Below, piece by piece: positions 1 to 7,488 of a stretch of 50,632 nucleotides of DNA. Position numbers and translations under genes: made by a program. The stretch spans positions 1-50,632 of the forward strand of contig JACZUF010000021.1 of the NCBI GenBank assembly GCA_022573285.1, read 5' to 3'. Below the pieces are notes generated by a model, which ran no database searches, was not told the origin of the DNA, and worked only from the letters and a program-made list of their open reading frames with translations. How positions within the stretch are numbered: position 1 is the first letter of the stretch; each line of letters opens with the position of its first letter. The DNA comes from Chloroflexota bacterium (GTDB taxonomy: Bacteria; Chloroflexota; Dehalococcoidia; Lucifugimonadales; UBA3495).

Positions 1-34
1 GAAATTAATAAAATATCAGCGTTGACCCACGATT

Positions 35-63
35 GTAGGGGCGGGTTTAAACCCCGCCCCTAC
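35..63. repeat. GC-rich inverted repeat, copy 1
   Basis: A near-perfect hairpin: an 11-bp arm GTAGGGGCGGG, a short AT core containing TTTAAA, and the complementary arm CCCGCCCCTAC. It lies about 45 bases beyond the stop of the minus-strand UbiA-like gene. A related copy is at 50562-50592. It looks like a dispersed REP-type element, and the first copy could also end transcription of the adjacent gene, though there is no clear U-run. Confidence 0.7.
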
Positions 64-107
64 ACGCATCAGCCAAGCTCCAGTAACGGGACCGCCAGGC
101 GTCTTCC

Positions 108-848
108 CTACTGGGTTTGAAGCCGGAAGGTCAATAGGCCGGCCGCCAGCACCACGATCGCGGTCCCCAACAAAAGCAAGGCCCGCTCCGGCACCATAAT
201 AATTTTTTCGCTGTCCAAGTCTAGCCGTTCGCCGTTGGCCAGGTCGATATGGCCCTCCACCCTGAGAGCCTTCCGCCGGATGGTCCTTACCGGGGTGCTT
301 AGCGTACGTTGGGCCAGTGTCAGGAAGAAGCAACCCACGGCCACCAATACGACCGCAACGTCCAAGCGCGAGGCATTGACCCAGTAGGAGGTGAGGACCG
401 GGAACGCCCCCCAAGAGACCGCGAACCAGAGGTCGGTGTGGAACCGGTTGTGCCAGAGGCCCAAATTGTAGAATGCCACGATAAATCCGCCGAAAGCGAC
501 GAAGGCGAAAATCCACCGGGATTCAAGAATACCGGCCACGACGCCCAAGGCCACGGCGCCGGCCAGGGATACGACGGCCAGGGAAACCAGCACATACGGC
601 GGAATTTTGGTGCCCAGCGGGCGGTCGTTCAACTCATCCAGAGCATGGGACGCAATCCCCACTGCCAGGAAAAACGCCAGCAGCGTGCCCAACAACCGGT
701 CCAAGTGGATGGTTGGGGCAATGGTGGCGCCCAGGACCACATAGGCCATGTGCCACAGCGTGTATGGCACATGAAGCAGGTTCAGATAGTCCTGCCATCC
801 TTTGGTGCCCGGCAGGGCGTAGAACGCCGGCCTTTTTCCTGTCGCCAT
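108..848 (-). CDS. UbiA-like polytopic membrane protein
   Basis: 246 residues with about six or seven hydrophobic segments (roughly residues 31-48, 52-68, 84-108, 112-130, 138-157, 162-180 and 222-242). Residues 68-82, HALDELNDRPLGTKI, resemble the first aspartate motif and following RPL of UbiA prenyltransferases. The usual spaced NDxxD...D pattern is compressed, and no clear second aspartate motif is visible. A polar stretch at 183-218 separates the last membrane segment. The gene lies 11 bases downstream of a UbiE/MenG-type methyltransferase on the same strand, which fits quinone or other lipid head-group chemistry. It may be a divergent UbiA enzyme or a non-catalytic relative; prenyltransferase activity is inference only. 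Confidence 0.5.
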   Translation of the reverse strand: MATGKRPAFYALPGTKGWQDYLNLLHVPYTLWHMAYVVLGATIAPTIHLDRLLGTLLAFFLAVGIASHALDELNDRPLGTKIPPYVLVSLAVVSLAGAVALGVVAGILESRWIFAFVAFGGFIVAFYNLGLWHNRFHTDLWFAVSWGAFPVLTSYWVNASRLDVAVVLVAVGCFFLTLAQRTLSTPVRTIRRKALRVEGHIDLANGERLDLDSEKIIMVPERALLLLGTAIVVLAAGLLTFRLQTQ

Positions 849-859
849 TGATGCCGTCC

Positions 860-1606
860 CTACCGGCCGATGGTCCCTACGGTCTCAATCGACCCGTTTT
901 TGGTACCCCACATGACCACGCCACCACCCAGGGAGAGACGTTTTACCTGCACGTCCAGCATCCCCAACCGGAGCCATAACTCCCGAAGGCCGTCTGCAGT
1001 GTAGGACTGGTATAGATGGGAGATGCTGGGACCCAGAAATCCGCCCACGTTCCGCCAGCCCCGTGACACCAGTGCCCCGGCCATGGGAAGCACTCCCCTG
1101 GTGTATACGTGCCAAAGGGCCCGCGCCACTGGATTTGGCGGCACGCCGAATTCCAAGGACACCAGGCGTCCGCCTGGCTTCAAGACTCGAATAATTTCCA
1201 GCATCGTCGATTCCGGGTCGTCGACGTACCGGAGTAAAAAGGTGACGCAGACAGCGTCGAAGCAATCGTCGGCAAAGGCCAGGTCCTCTGCCCTGCCCAT
1301 CACCAAGGGTACCTGGCCGGCCAACCCGTTGCTGGCAAGATTGCGCTGGGCTCGGCTGAGCATCTTGTGGCTCAAATCCACGCCTACCACCCGGCAACGG
1401 TGAGTCCGGGCCGTTTGCATCGCCACCCCAGCGGTACCGGTGCAAAGGTCCAGGACCGTGGCGTCCGGTCCGGCCTGCAAGCGAGAAACCAGATACCGCC
1501 TCCAGCGTTGGTACTGAAAAAAGGAAAAGAGGCCGGGCACCCAATCATATTGGGCGGCGATCCCATCGAAGAGTTGCCGGGACTGATGGTTGCGGTGATA
1601 GTCCAT
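860..1606 (-). CDS. ubiE: UbiE/MenG-family SAM-dependent methyltransferase
   Basis: 248 residues, a usual length for the family. It opens with the UbiE-type signature FDGIAAQYD (13-21), followed by the SAM motif DLCTGTAG (53-60), an acidic residue D77 in GVDLS, D108 in the AEDLAF stretch, and LKPGGRL (142-148) followed by EFG. Family members C-methylate demethylmenaquinone or the ubiquinone precursor. With complex I at 27-38 kb and no sign of an aerobic Ubi cluster here, a menaquinone role is the likelier inference. It is probably co-transcribed with the membrane protein 11 bases downstream and lies 59 bases after the dihydropyrimidinase gene. The exact substrate cannot be read from sequence. 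Confidence 0.85.
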   Translation of the reverse strand: MDYHRNHQSRQLFDGIAAQYDWVPGLFSFFQYQRWRRYLVSRLQAGPDATVLDLCTGTAGVAMQTARTHRCRVVGVDLSHKMLSRAQRNLASNGLAGQVPLVMGRAEDLAFADDCFDAVCVTFLLRYVDDPESTMLEIIRVLKPGGRLVSLEFGVPPNPVARALWHVYTRGVLPMAGALVSRGWRNVGGFLGPSISHLYQSYTADGLRELWLRLGMLDVQVKRLSLGGGVVMWGTKNGSIETVGTIGR

Positions 1607-1665
1607 TGGTTTCTATTTGTTTCCCTTGGTCACCGGGGGTCGGTCAAAGAGGGAGGCCAGTTGGT

Positions 1666-3105
1666 TCAGGCGGCGGGCTGGGCCAGCACGCCCGGAGCGA
1701 CCCGGCGGGATAGCCATTTGCCGTCGCTGGAATCCCCCAGCAGTTTGCCGTCTTCGACGATCACCTTGCCCCGGAGCATGGTCAGCACCGGATATCCGGT
1801 GCACTCGAAACCCTCCCAGATGGAGTAATCGGAGTCGGCGTGCAGGTCGTCCAGGGTCAACGTTTTCTTGATGTTCGGGTCGAATAGGACGATGTCGGCG
1901 TCGCTGCCCACCGCGATGGCGCCCTTCCGCGGATACATGCCCAGGATCTTGGCGGCGTTGCTAGAAGTGACGGCGGCGAAGCGCTCCAGCGAGATCCGGC
2001 CGGTGGAGACAAACTTGGTGTAGGTGACCGGCATCCGGGTCTCGATGCCGTTATGGCCGCCGCACACCGTCTTGATGGTGTCGCCGGACAGCTTAACGTC
2101 CTTGTAGGTAGTCCACTCGTCGGTGGCCGTGGTGCACATCGGGCCGTCGACCAGACCCTGTTGCAGGGCGTCCCGGTCTTCGGGGTATTTGATCGCCGGG
2201 TAGGTGTGTATCGCCAGGCCGTCCGGCTTTTTATAGTCCTCGCAGGTGAACTCCAGGTAGTTGTGCAGCGCCTCGCCGTAGATGGGCAGTTGCTTGGCGC
2301 GGGCCTCGGCCACGGCGGCCACACCTTCCTTGGCCGTGGTGTGGACGAAGTAGATGCCGGTTTCGGTGCTCTCGGCCAGGCGGATCACCTTCCGGAAGGC
2401 GATGTCCTCGGAAAGATTGTTGTGCACCAAGTGGAGGTTGCTGCCGTGGTCGTTGCCCTCGCGGACCAGCTTTTCCTCCATGTAGGTGACGATGTCGTCC
2501 TCTTCGGCATGGACCGCCATGATGCCGCCGTGCTTGGCCACTTCCTGGAAGACCGCCCACAGGTGTCCGGTGGGTATCTTGGCGAAGAAGGTGGTGAACA
2601 CCTTGAAGCTGGCCAGTCCGGACTGGATGGCCTCGCCGATCTCGCCGATGGTCTGAGGGGAGACCGCCCCGGCCAGGATGTAGTGGAAGGTGAAGTCGGT
2701 GTAAGAATGGCCCGTGAAAGTCTGACGGCGCTTCTCGATCTGAGCCATGATGGGGTCGGCGGGCGGGACCGCCCCCGGAGTCAGGGGCAGGTTGCCGGCG
2801 AAGTCCACGTAGGTGGTTACGCCGCCGAATGCCGCAGCCCGGCTGGCGGCCTCGGGGGGTTGGGTGAAGACCTCGCTCTTTCCGCCGGCCCAGTAGTCCG
2901 GCACCGGCACGTTGATGTGGGTGTGGGGCTCGATGCCGCCGGGGAGCACGATCTTGCCGATGGCGTCGATCACCCGGACCCCGGCGGCGTCCAACGTCCC
3001 CGGAGCGGCCACGGCAACGATCTGTTCGCCCTGGATTCCCACGTCCATCACCGCCGCGCCTTCCGGCGCCACCACCGTTCCGCCCTTGATGACTACGTCC
3101 AGCAT
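1666..3105 (-). CDS. hydA: Dihydropyrimidinase / D-hydantoinase
   Basis: 479 residues of a cyclic amidohydrolase. All six binuclear metal-site residues of the hydantoinase family are present: H61 and H63 (PHTHINVP), the lysine that becomes carboxylated K168 (SFKVF), H199 (AVHAEED), H255 (FVHTT) and D329 (TATDEW). The family opens the ring of dihydropyrimidines or 5-substituted hydantoins, giving N-carbamoyl amino acids. This would fit reductive pyrimidine breakdown, but no dihydropyrimidine dehydrogenase or carbamoylase is adjacent. The ATG start sits after a good GGAGG (rev. strand), and the length matches the family. Substrate could be a hydantoin or another cyclic diamide. Confidence 0.9.
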   Translation of the reverse strand: MLDVVIKGGTVVAPEGAAVMDVGIQGEQIVAVAAPGTLDAAGVRVIDAIGKIVLPGGIEPHTHINVPVPDYWAGGKSEVFTQPPEAASRAAAFGGVTTYVDFAGNLPLTPGAVPPADPIMAQIEKRRQTFTGHSYTDFTFHYILAGAVSPQTIGEIGEAIQSGLASFKVFTTFFAKIPTGHLWAVFQEVAKHGGIMAVHAEEDDIVTYMEEKLVREGNDHGSNLHLVHNNLSEDIAFRKVIRLAESTETGIYFVHTTAKEGVAAVAEARAKQLPIYGEALHNYLEFTCEDYKKPDGLAIHTYPAIKYPEDRDALQQGLVDGPMCTTATDEWTTYKDVKLSGDTIKTVCGGHNGIETRMPVTYTKFVSTGRISLERFAAVTSSNAAKILGMYPRKGAIAVGSDADIVLFDPNIKKTLTLDDLHADSDYSIWEGFECTGYPVLTMLRGKVIVEDGKLLGDSSDGKWLSRRVAPGVLAQPAA

Positions 3106-3168
3106 CTGGTCCTCCCTAGCCTTGCGAGTGGGGCGCCGCCGCAGCGCGGGTTTTTTCTTGGGGCCTTG

Positions 3169-3894
3169 TTACCGGGTGGATTCCGATGCCGGTCCGATGT
3201 CGGCGGCCAGCGTCTCCGGGATCCACCGTCCCAGCAGGCTTTCCAGGTCGTCGCGGCACTCTTCCAGGCGGTGTTCCGCGCCGTCGTAGAGCACCAACTC
3301 CTTGGGGTCTTTGGCCCAGTCGTAGACCTGCTGGCCGCAGCTATACGGCAGACGAGTGTCGGCCTTGCCGTGGACCACCAGCAACCTGCGTGGGGCCAAC
3401 TGTCCGGCCATGGCGGCGCCGTGGGTCTGGGTCGACAGGGCAACGACACCCTTGATGTGGGAGCTGTTGGCCCCGGCGGCGATGACCACCGCGCCGCCAA
3501 AGGAATGGCCCACCACCACCACCGGCTGATGGCCCGTGCCTTTCAGATAGGCCACGCCCGCCAACAGGTCTAGGGCGCACTCGAAGACATCGTTGGCGGA
3601 ACGGTAGTCCAGGCGCAGGGAGGTGATCCCGTTTCCGGCGAACTGCTCGGCCATGCGGGCGTAGGTGCCGGGGCCGGGTCCGCCGAATCCCCCGCGGGCA
3701 CCACAGACCCAGACCACCGCCTGACCGGCGTCGGTCGCGCGGTGCAAGATGGCGTCGAAGTCGCCCCGGTTGGTCTTGAACCTAAGGCCTTCGCCGACGT
3801 CGCCGTCCGGGAGTCCGATACTCTCGACCTCCCGGATGCTCATCAGCTCTGCCACAGATTGTGGTTGCTGCACCTGGGGCCGCTCTTCTGCCAT
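3169..3894 (-). CDS. Alpha/beta hydrolase (dienelactone-hydrolase-like)
   Basis: 241 residues with the alpha/beta-hydrolase pattern. The nucleophile elbow is GHSFGG with S131; D179 (HGKADTRLP) and H208 (GAEHRL) complete a plausible catalytic triad. It is soluble, with no signal peptide. It lies 63 bases upstream of the dihydropyrimidinase gene on the same strand, so the two may share a transcript. Related proteins hydrolyse esters, lactones or small peptides; the sequence does not tell which. Upstream lies a PERSEG-type repeat rather than another gene, so transcription may start just before it. Confidence 0.75.
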   Translation of the reverse strand: MAEERPQVQQPQSVAELMSIREVESIGLPDGDVGEGLRFKTNRGDFDAILHRATDAGQAVVWVCGARGGFGGPGPGTYARMAEQFAGNGITSLRLDYRSANDVFECALDLLAGVAYLKGTGHQPVVVVGHSFGGAVVIAAGANSSHIKGVVALSTQTHGAAMAGQLAPRRLLVVHGKADTRLPYSCGQQVYDWAKDPKELVLYDGAEHRLEECRDDLESLLGRWIPETLAADIGPASESTR

Positions 3895-3936
3895 CTTTAA
3901 TTTTCCTTGGACATTTGGATCGGTCTGCTACAAGAC

Positions 3937-4033
3937 TGTCATTCTGAGGAGGCTGCCGCCGACGAAGAATCTCGTTACTCCACGACAGGTCAAACGACTG
4001 GCAACGAGACCCCTCGCTACGCTCGGGGTGACA
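3937..4033. repeat. PERSEG-type palindromic repeat, copy 1
   Basis: A 97-base element bounded by TGTCATTCTGAG and its imperfect inverse ending GGGGTGACA, with an inner pair of inverted segments. Read on the minus strand it gives the familiar spurious peptide CHPERSEGSRC. It fills most of the gap between the two hydrolase genes. Copies 2 and 3 are at 40059-40150 (inverted) and 46489-46580. Confidence 0.8.
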
Positions 4034-4113
4034 AAGGGGGCATACCACGAGGGATGCGACGGGCCACTTTTGTCACTTTTGAGGCAAAATCCCTTTGGAT
4101 TGTTGATAGGCGA

Positions 4114-4953
4114 TCAGTCCAGGAACTTGCGCAGCGCCTGGATGAAGGCCTCGGGGTTGTCCTCAAAGACCATGTGGGCGGCCCGGTCTACGTGGACCAA
4201 TTTGCCGTTGGGCAGGACCCGGACCATCTTCTCCGCCGTCTCCAAACCAAGGGTGTCGGTGTCGGAGCCTCGGACGATCAGGACCGGGCAATTGATCTTG
4301 GGCAAGTCGAGCCAGAGGTCCGGCTGCGGCGAGCCGGTGTTGTTCCGGCGTTGCTCCCGTATCTCTAGGTCGTAGCGCCAGCCAACCTTGCCGTTGGCCA
4401 GTTCTTTGGTGGCGTAGGTCAGGCGGCGGCGGAGCACCCGTTCGGAGCAGAACCGGTTCTGCTTGTTCTGGTAGGCGAACACGTCCTCGAAGGAGTCGAA
4501 TTCCTCGGGAACGTCCTTTATCTCTTGGGTGATGCGGGCTGATCCCTTGGGGTCCAGGTCGGGGCCGATGTCCACGATGACCATCTTCCGCAGCTTCTCG
4601 GCGTTGCGGCCGGCGAAGGCCATGCCGTTGCGGCCGCCCATGGAGTGCCCGATAAGAATGAATGAGTCCAGTCCCACCGCCTGGCAGAAGCCTTCCAAGT
4701 CGGCGACATAGGACTGGCTGGAGTAATCACCGCCCGGCGCCCAGTCGCTTTCTCCCCTTCCCCGTTGGTCCAGGGCGAGCACATGGTAGTCCTGGCAGAA
4801 CTCGGCGGAGACGTCGTCCCAAGAGTGGCAGTGTCCCCGCAGTCCGTGGAGCAGCAGGACCTTAGGCTTGCCTTCCATGCCCCAGTCCAGGTAGTGCAGG
4901 TTTATCCCGTTTACGCTGACTGTCTTGTCCTTAGGTTGCACCGATGTGGCCAT
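4114..4953 (-). CDS. Alpha/beta hydrolase (haloperoxidase/esterase-like)
   Basis: 279 residues from the chosen ATG. Motifs: LLLHG (33-37, oxyanion region), DQRGRGESD (62-70), nucleophile elbow GHSMGG with S104, acid D231 or D233 (RGSDTDTL), and H260 (AAHMV). The open frame extends nine codons further to a GTG, but the ATG at 4953 is preceded by GGAGGAG at good spacing, so I take that start. It is divergent from the zinc-type dehydrogenase at 5095. The region between them carries an operator-like inverted repeat, suggesting shared control. The substrate is unknown; esters, lactones or epoxides are all possible. Confidence 0.8.
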   Translation of the reverse strand: MATSVQPKDKTVSVNGINLHYLDWGMEGKPKVLLLHGLRGHCHSWDDVSAEFCQDYHVLALDQRGRGESDWAPGGDYSSQSYVADLEGFCQAVGLDSFILIGHSMGGRNGMAFAGRNAEKLRKMVIVDIGPDLDPKGSARITQEIKDVPEEFDSFEDVFAYQNKQNRFCSERVLRRRLTYATKELANGKVGWRYDLEIREQRRNNTGSPQPDLWLDLPKINCPVLIVRGSDTDTLGLETAEKMVRVLPNGKLVHVDRAAHMVFEDNPEAFIQALRKFLD

Positions 4954-5007
4954 CTCGTCTCCTCCAAAGCCAGAGCGCACCCGGAGCGCGCCGAATTGCG
5001 CACCAGT

Positions 5008-5052
5008 TTAGCACACGGCAGGCCTTTAGCCGGTTGACTGCGGGTGTGCTAA
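5008..5052. promoter_or_regulatory. Operator-like inverted repeat between divergent genes
   Basis: A perfect 9-bp inverted repeat, TTAGCACAC and GTGTGCTAA, with 27 bases between the arms. It lies in the divergent space between the hydrolase (start 4953) and the dehydrogenase (start 5095). A dimeric repressor site with widely spaced half-sites, or two binding sites, would fit. No regulator gene is adjacent, so this is inference. Confidence 0.4.
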
Positions 5053-5094
5053 GCTGGCCGAAATCCACCACACGGGATTGTCGCGAGACATTCT

Positions 5095-6057
5095 ATGAAA
5101 GCGATCCAGGTAACCGGCCCGCGGAGGCTGGTTCTGACCGACGTGCCGGTCTCTGAGCCGTCGGACGGCGAGGTGTTGGTCAAGCTGGAGGCCCTGTCGG
5201 TCTGCGGCACCGACATGATGGTCTACCGTCACCCCCAGCCGGAGGAGTCCTATCCACTGGGTCCGGGGACTCCCTGTCACGAGTGCGCCGGGACCATTGT
5301 CCAGAGCCGGTCGGCGGAATGGCCCGAGGGACGCCGGGTGATCTACCTGCCCGCTCTGAACCTGAACGGGGGCGCCGAATACGTGGTGGCCCAACCTGAG
5401 ACCCTGGTGTCGCTGCCCGGCGAGGGGGACATGGGCGAATGGCTCATGTGCCAGCCTTGGGGCACTGTGTTGTACGCCCTGGAGCGGACCGGGCCGGTCG
5501 CCGGAAAGAACGTGGCGGTGCTCGGCCAGGGGTGCATCGGGCTCCTTTTCACCATGACCCTCAAGCAGATGGGGGCGCGCAAGGTGATCGCCATCGACCC
5601 CCACGACCACCGTTTGGAGATGTCCCGGAAACTGGGCGCCGACCTGACCATCAACCCCCTCAGGGCGGGACCGGAGAAGGTGGTGCGGGAGGTTTTCGGC
5701 AACCAGGGGGCCGACCTAGTGGTGGAAGCCAGCGGCGACGCCGGCGCGTTGGACCAGTGCGTGGCCATGGCGCGGATGTATGGCACGTTGGTGCTGTTCG
5801 GGATACCGGAGGAGAAGGAGGTGACCTTCGACTATCTGGGGGCCATCTCCAAGCAACTGACCATGATCGGCACGGTCAGCGCCACCTGCGAAGCCCCAGC
5901 CAGGCCGATCCAACAGGCGGTGGACCTGCGGGCCAATGGTGAGGCCGACCTGTCATGGCTGATCACCCACCGCTTCGGTTTCGACGAAGCGCCCACGGGC
6001 TACGAGCTTTACGCCGGCAGGGAAGACGGGCTGATCAAGCTGGTGCTGGAGATATAG
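5095..6057 (+). CDS. Zinc-type medium-chain dehydrogenase/reductase
   Basis: 320 residues, short for this family. Catalytic-zinc residues C37 (VCGTD), H62 and E63 (CHECAG) are present. The Rossmann fingerprint is GQGCIG (144-149), with an acidic residue in AIDPHD that favours NAD(H). The lobe that normally carries four structural-zinc cysteines is missing: the chain runs directly from RRVIYLP to NGGAEYVV (81-97). Such enzymes oxidise alcohols or polyols, for example threonine- or sorbitol-dehydrogenase-like members. It is transcribed away from the hydrolase at 4114-4953, and the shared control region suggests one pathway. The physiological substrate cannot be assigned. Confidence 0.8.
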   Translation: MKAIQVTGPRRLVLTDVPVSEPSDGEVLVKLEALSVCGTDMMVYRHPQPEESYPLGPGTPCHECAGTIVQSRSAEWPEGRRVIYLPALNLNGGAEYVVAQPETLVSLPGEGDMGEWLMCQPWGTVLYALERTGPVAGKNVAVLGQGCIGLLFTMTLKQMGARKVIAIDPHDHRLEMSRKLGADLTINPLRAGPEKVVREVFGNQGADLVVEASGDAGALDQCVAMARMYGTLVLFGIPEEKEVTFDYLGAISKQLTMIGTVSATCEAPARPIQQAVDLRANGEADLSWLITHRFGFDEAPTGYELYAGREDGLIKLVLEI

Positions 6058-6217
6058 ACATGTCGAACACGCGGCCAGTGAGCAAGGTAGTTGATGGGCG
6101 AAACAAGGAAATCAAAGTGTTATGCTGGCCGGTAATGATCGTTGGAATTCCGGTTATTAGCAAACCTCTTCCCCGTAGTCACTATATCAGGCATACCAAG
6201 ACCGGAGGGGTCCAAAT

Positions 6218-6406
6218 ATGAAAACAGGCAAACAAGAAGTGCTGGAACTCCTAGAGCAGTTGCCCGAGGACGCCTCCCTTGAGGATATTCAGTACCACAT
6301 CTACGTTCGCCAGAAAGTTCAAAAAGGCCTAGACGCCGCAGGCGAAGGGACGGTCATTGCTCAGGAGGAAGTTGAGCGGCGCATGGCCCGATGGCTCGAG
6401 AAGTAA
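6218..6406 (+). CDS. Antitoxin of a type II toxin-antitoxin pair
   Basis: 62 residues, highly charged and helical, beginning KTGKQEVLELLEQLPEDASL and ending with an ERRMARWLEK helix. Small proteins of this pattern are found before ParE/RelE-type toxins. A GGAGGGG ribosome-binding site lies seven bases before the ATG. The last 16 bases overlap the start of the toxin gene, so translation is probably coupled. No obvious N-terminal ribbon-helix-helix signature is visible, so how it binds DNA is unclear. It is identified mainly from size, charge and the neighbouring toxin. Confidence 0.7.
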   Translation: MKTGKQEVLELLEQLPEDASLEDIQYHIYVRQKVQKGLDAAGEGTVIAQEEVERRMARWLEK

Positions 6407-6681
6407 TCTGGACCGAGCCAGCATGGCATGACCTGGAAGCAGCCGCGGACTTCATCGCCCGGGATTCGGAAAGCTACGCAGCTGCCTTTGTTCAGGAAGT
6501 GAAGGATTCCGTGGCATCCCTCACCCAATTTGCTGAAAGGGGCAGGTGGGTTCAGGAATTTGGGAACCAGAGAATCCGCGAGCTGTTGGTAAGGCCTTAC
6601 CGTCTCATCTATGAGGTTTCGGATGACCGGGTTCTCGTTTTAGCGCTAATTCATGGCGCTAGACGGACCGGGCGGATCTAA
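6391..6681 (+). CDS. ParE/RelE-family toxin
   Basis: 96 residues matching the ParE/RelE fold: an N-terminal VIWTEPAWHDLEAAADFIAR stretch (strand, then long helix), then a C-terminal core with RELLVRPYRLIYEV and LVLALIHGARR. The pattern R...PYR.IYEV....V..L.I.H..R is the usual signature. ParE members poison gyrase, while RelE members cleave mRNA on the ribosome; the sequence does not decide between them. It overlaps the antitoxin gene by 16 bases. A 12-bp palindrome (6682-6693) follows the stop, before the convergent cobI gene. The role is plasmid- or island-type stabilisation or stress response, by family knowledge. Confidence 0.8.
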   Translation: MAREVIWTEPAWHDLEAAADFIARDSESYAAAFVQEVKDSVASLTQFAERGRWVQEFGNQRIRELLVRPYRLIYEVSDDRVLVLALIHGARRTGRI

Positions 6682-6693
6682 GCATCGCGATGC
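6682..6693. repeat. 12-bp perfect palindrome between convergent genes
   Basis: GCATCGCGATGC lies directly at the end of the toxin gene and 12 bases from the end of cobI. It is too short and loop-less for a convincing terminator, and could be chance in GC-rich DNA. Confidence 0.3.
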
Positions 6694-6704
6694 GGGACAG
6701 CCCT

Positions 6705-7433
6705 CTACCGCCGGATTATCAGCAGGGAGAAGTAATCCAGGTCTTCGGCGGATAGCTGGGAGATGTCCTCCACGACGCTCTCCCGGGCCGTGCTGGCCTG
6801 GCGCACGTAGGTGGCTTTGCCGGTGAGGCCCAGCTTTTCCCGGTCGGCCAGGGCCTGCAGCAATTCCCGGTCCACTTCCATCAGCACCGTGGTGTCAGAG
6901 TTGGCGATGGCCTCCATGAGGTCGTCGATGCCGTAAACCCTGGGCAGGATGGTCAATCGCTGGCCGTGGGTGACCAGGGGCATACCGGAGCTGGCCGCCG
7001 CCGCCATCACGGACGAAACGCCGGGGATAACCACCACGCCCAGGTCCGGGACCACGGCCTTGACGCTCTCCAGCACGTTGAAGAACTCACTGTAGAGCAT
7101 GGGGTCGCCTTCGGTTATAAAGGCCACGTCCTTGCCCTGGTGCAGATGGCCCGCGATCTCTTCGGCCGCATCGGCCCAGGTCTGCGGGCTGACCGGCGTG
7201 GCGTCATCGGATGGAATGGTGATGGGCAAGAACTCCGGTTTCGCCGCCTCTAAAACGCCGCGGACCACGTTGAGCGCGTAGCTCTCTTTGCCGTCGTCCA
7301 ATTGGGTGAAGCAGATTACCGCCACGCTTTGAAGCGTCCGCTGGGCCTTGATGGTCAAAAGCTCCGGGTCGCCGGGGCCCACCCCGATGCCGTAGAGGCT
7401 GCCCTCATTGTTTTTTGCGCCGCTGGTTGTCAT
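6705..7433 (-). CDS. cobI: Precorrin-2 C20-methyltransferase
   Basis: 242 residues of the tetrapyrrole methylase family. The SAM-binding region is GIGVGPGDP (15-23) and TEGDPMLYS (107-115), followed by PGVSS (137-141). The GDPELLT start and the TEGDPMLYS segment match CobI/CbiL, which methylates precorrin-2 (or its cobalt form) at C20 in corrin synthesis. No other corrin gene lies in the window, so cobI is an orphan here. Cobalamin dependence is common in Dehalococcoidia and SAR202, so this could belong to a scattered pathway. The gene lies 55 bases downstream of the nuclease gene on the same strand. Confidence 0.88.
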   Translation of the reverse strand: MTTSGAKNNEGSLYGIGVGPGDPELLTIKAQRTLQSVAVICFTQLDDGKESYALNVVRGVLEAAKPEFLPITIPSDDATPVSPQTWADAAEEIAGHLHQGKDVAFITEGDPMLYSEFFNVLESVKAVVPDLGVVVIPGVSSVMAAAASSGMPLVTHGQRLTILPRVYGIDDLMEAIANSDTTVLMEVDRELLQALADREKLGLTGKATYVRQASTARESVVEDISQLSAEDLDYFSLLIIRR

Positions 7434-7488
7434 TTATTGGTTACTCTGACTGCATATACCGCAGTAATTTTCGGATCAATCGAATGGA

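Noticed and set aside
2053..3573. 506-codon plus-strand frame opposite the dihydropyrimidinase and hydrolase
   Set aside because: It mirrors two well-supported minus-strand genes, spans their gap, and reads as G/V/H/D-rich without domain motifs. GC-rich third positions keep antisense frames open.
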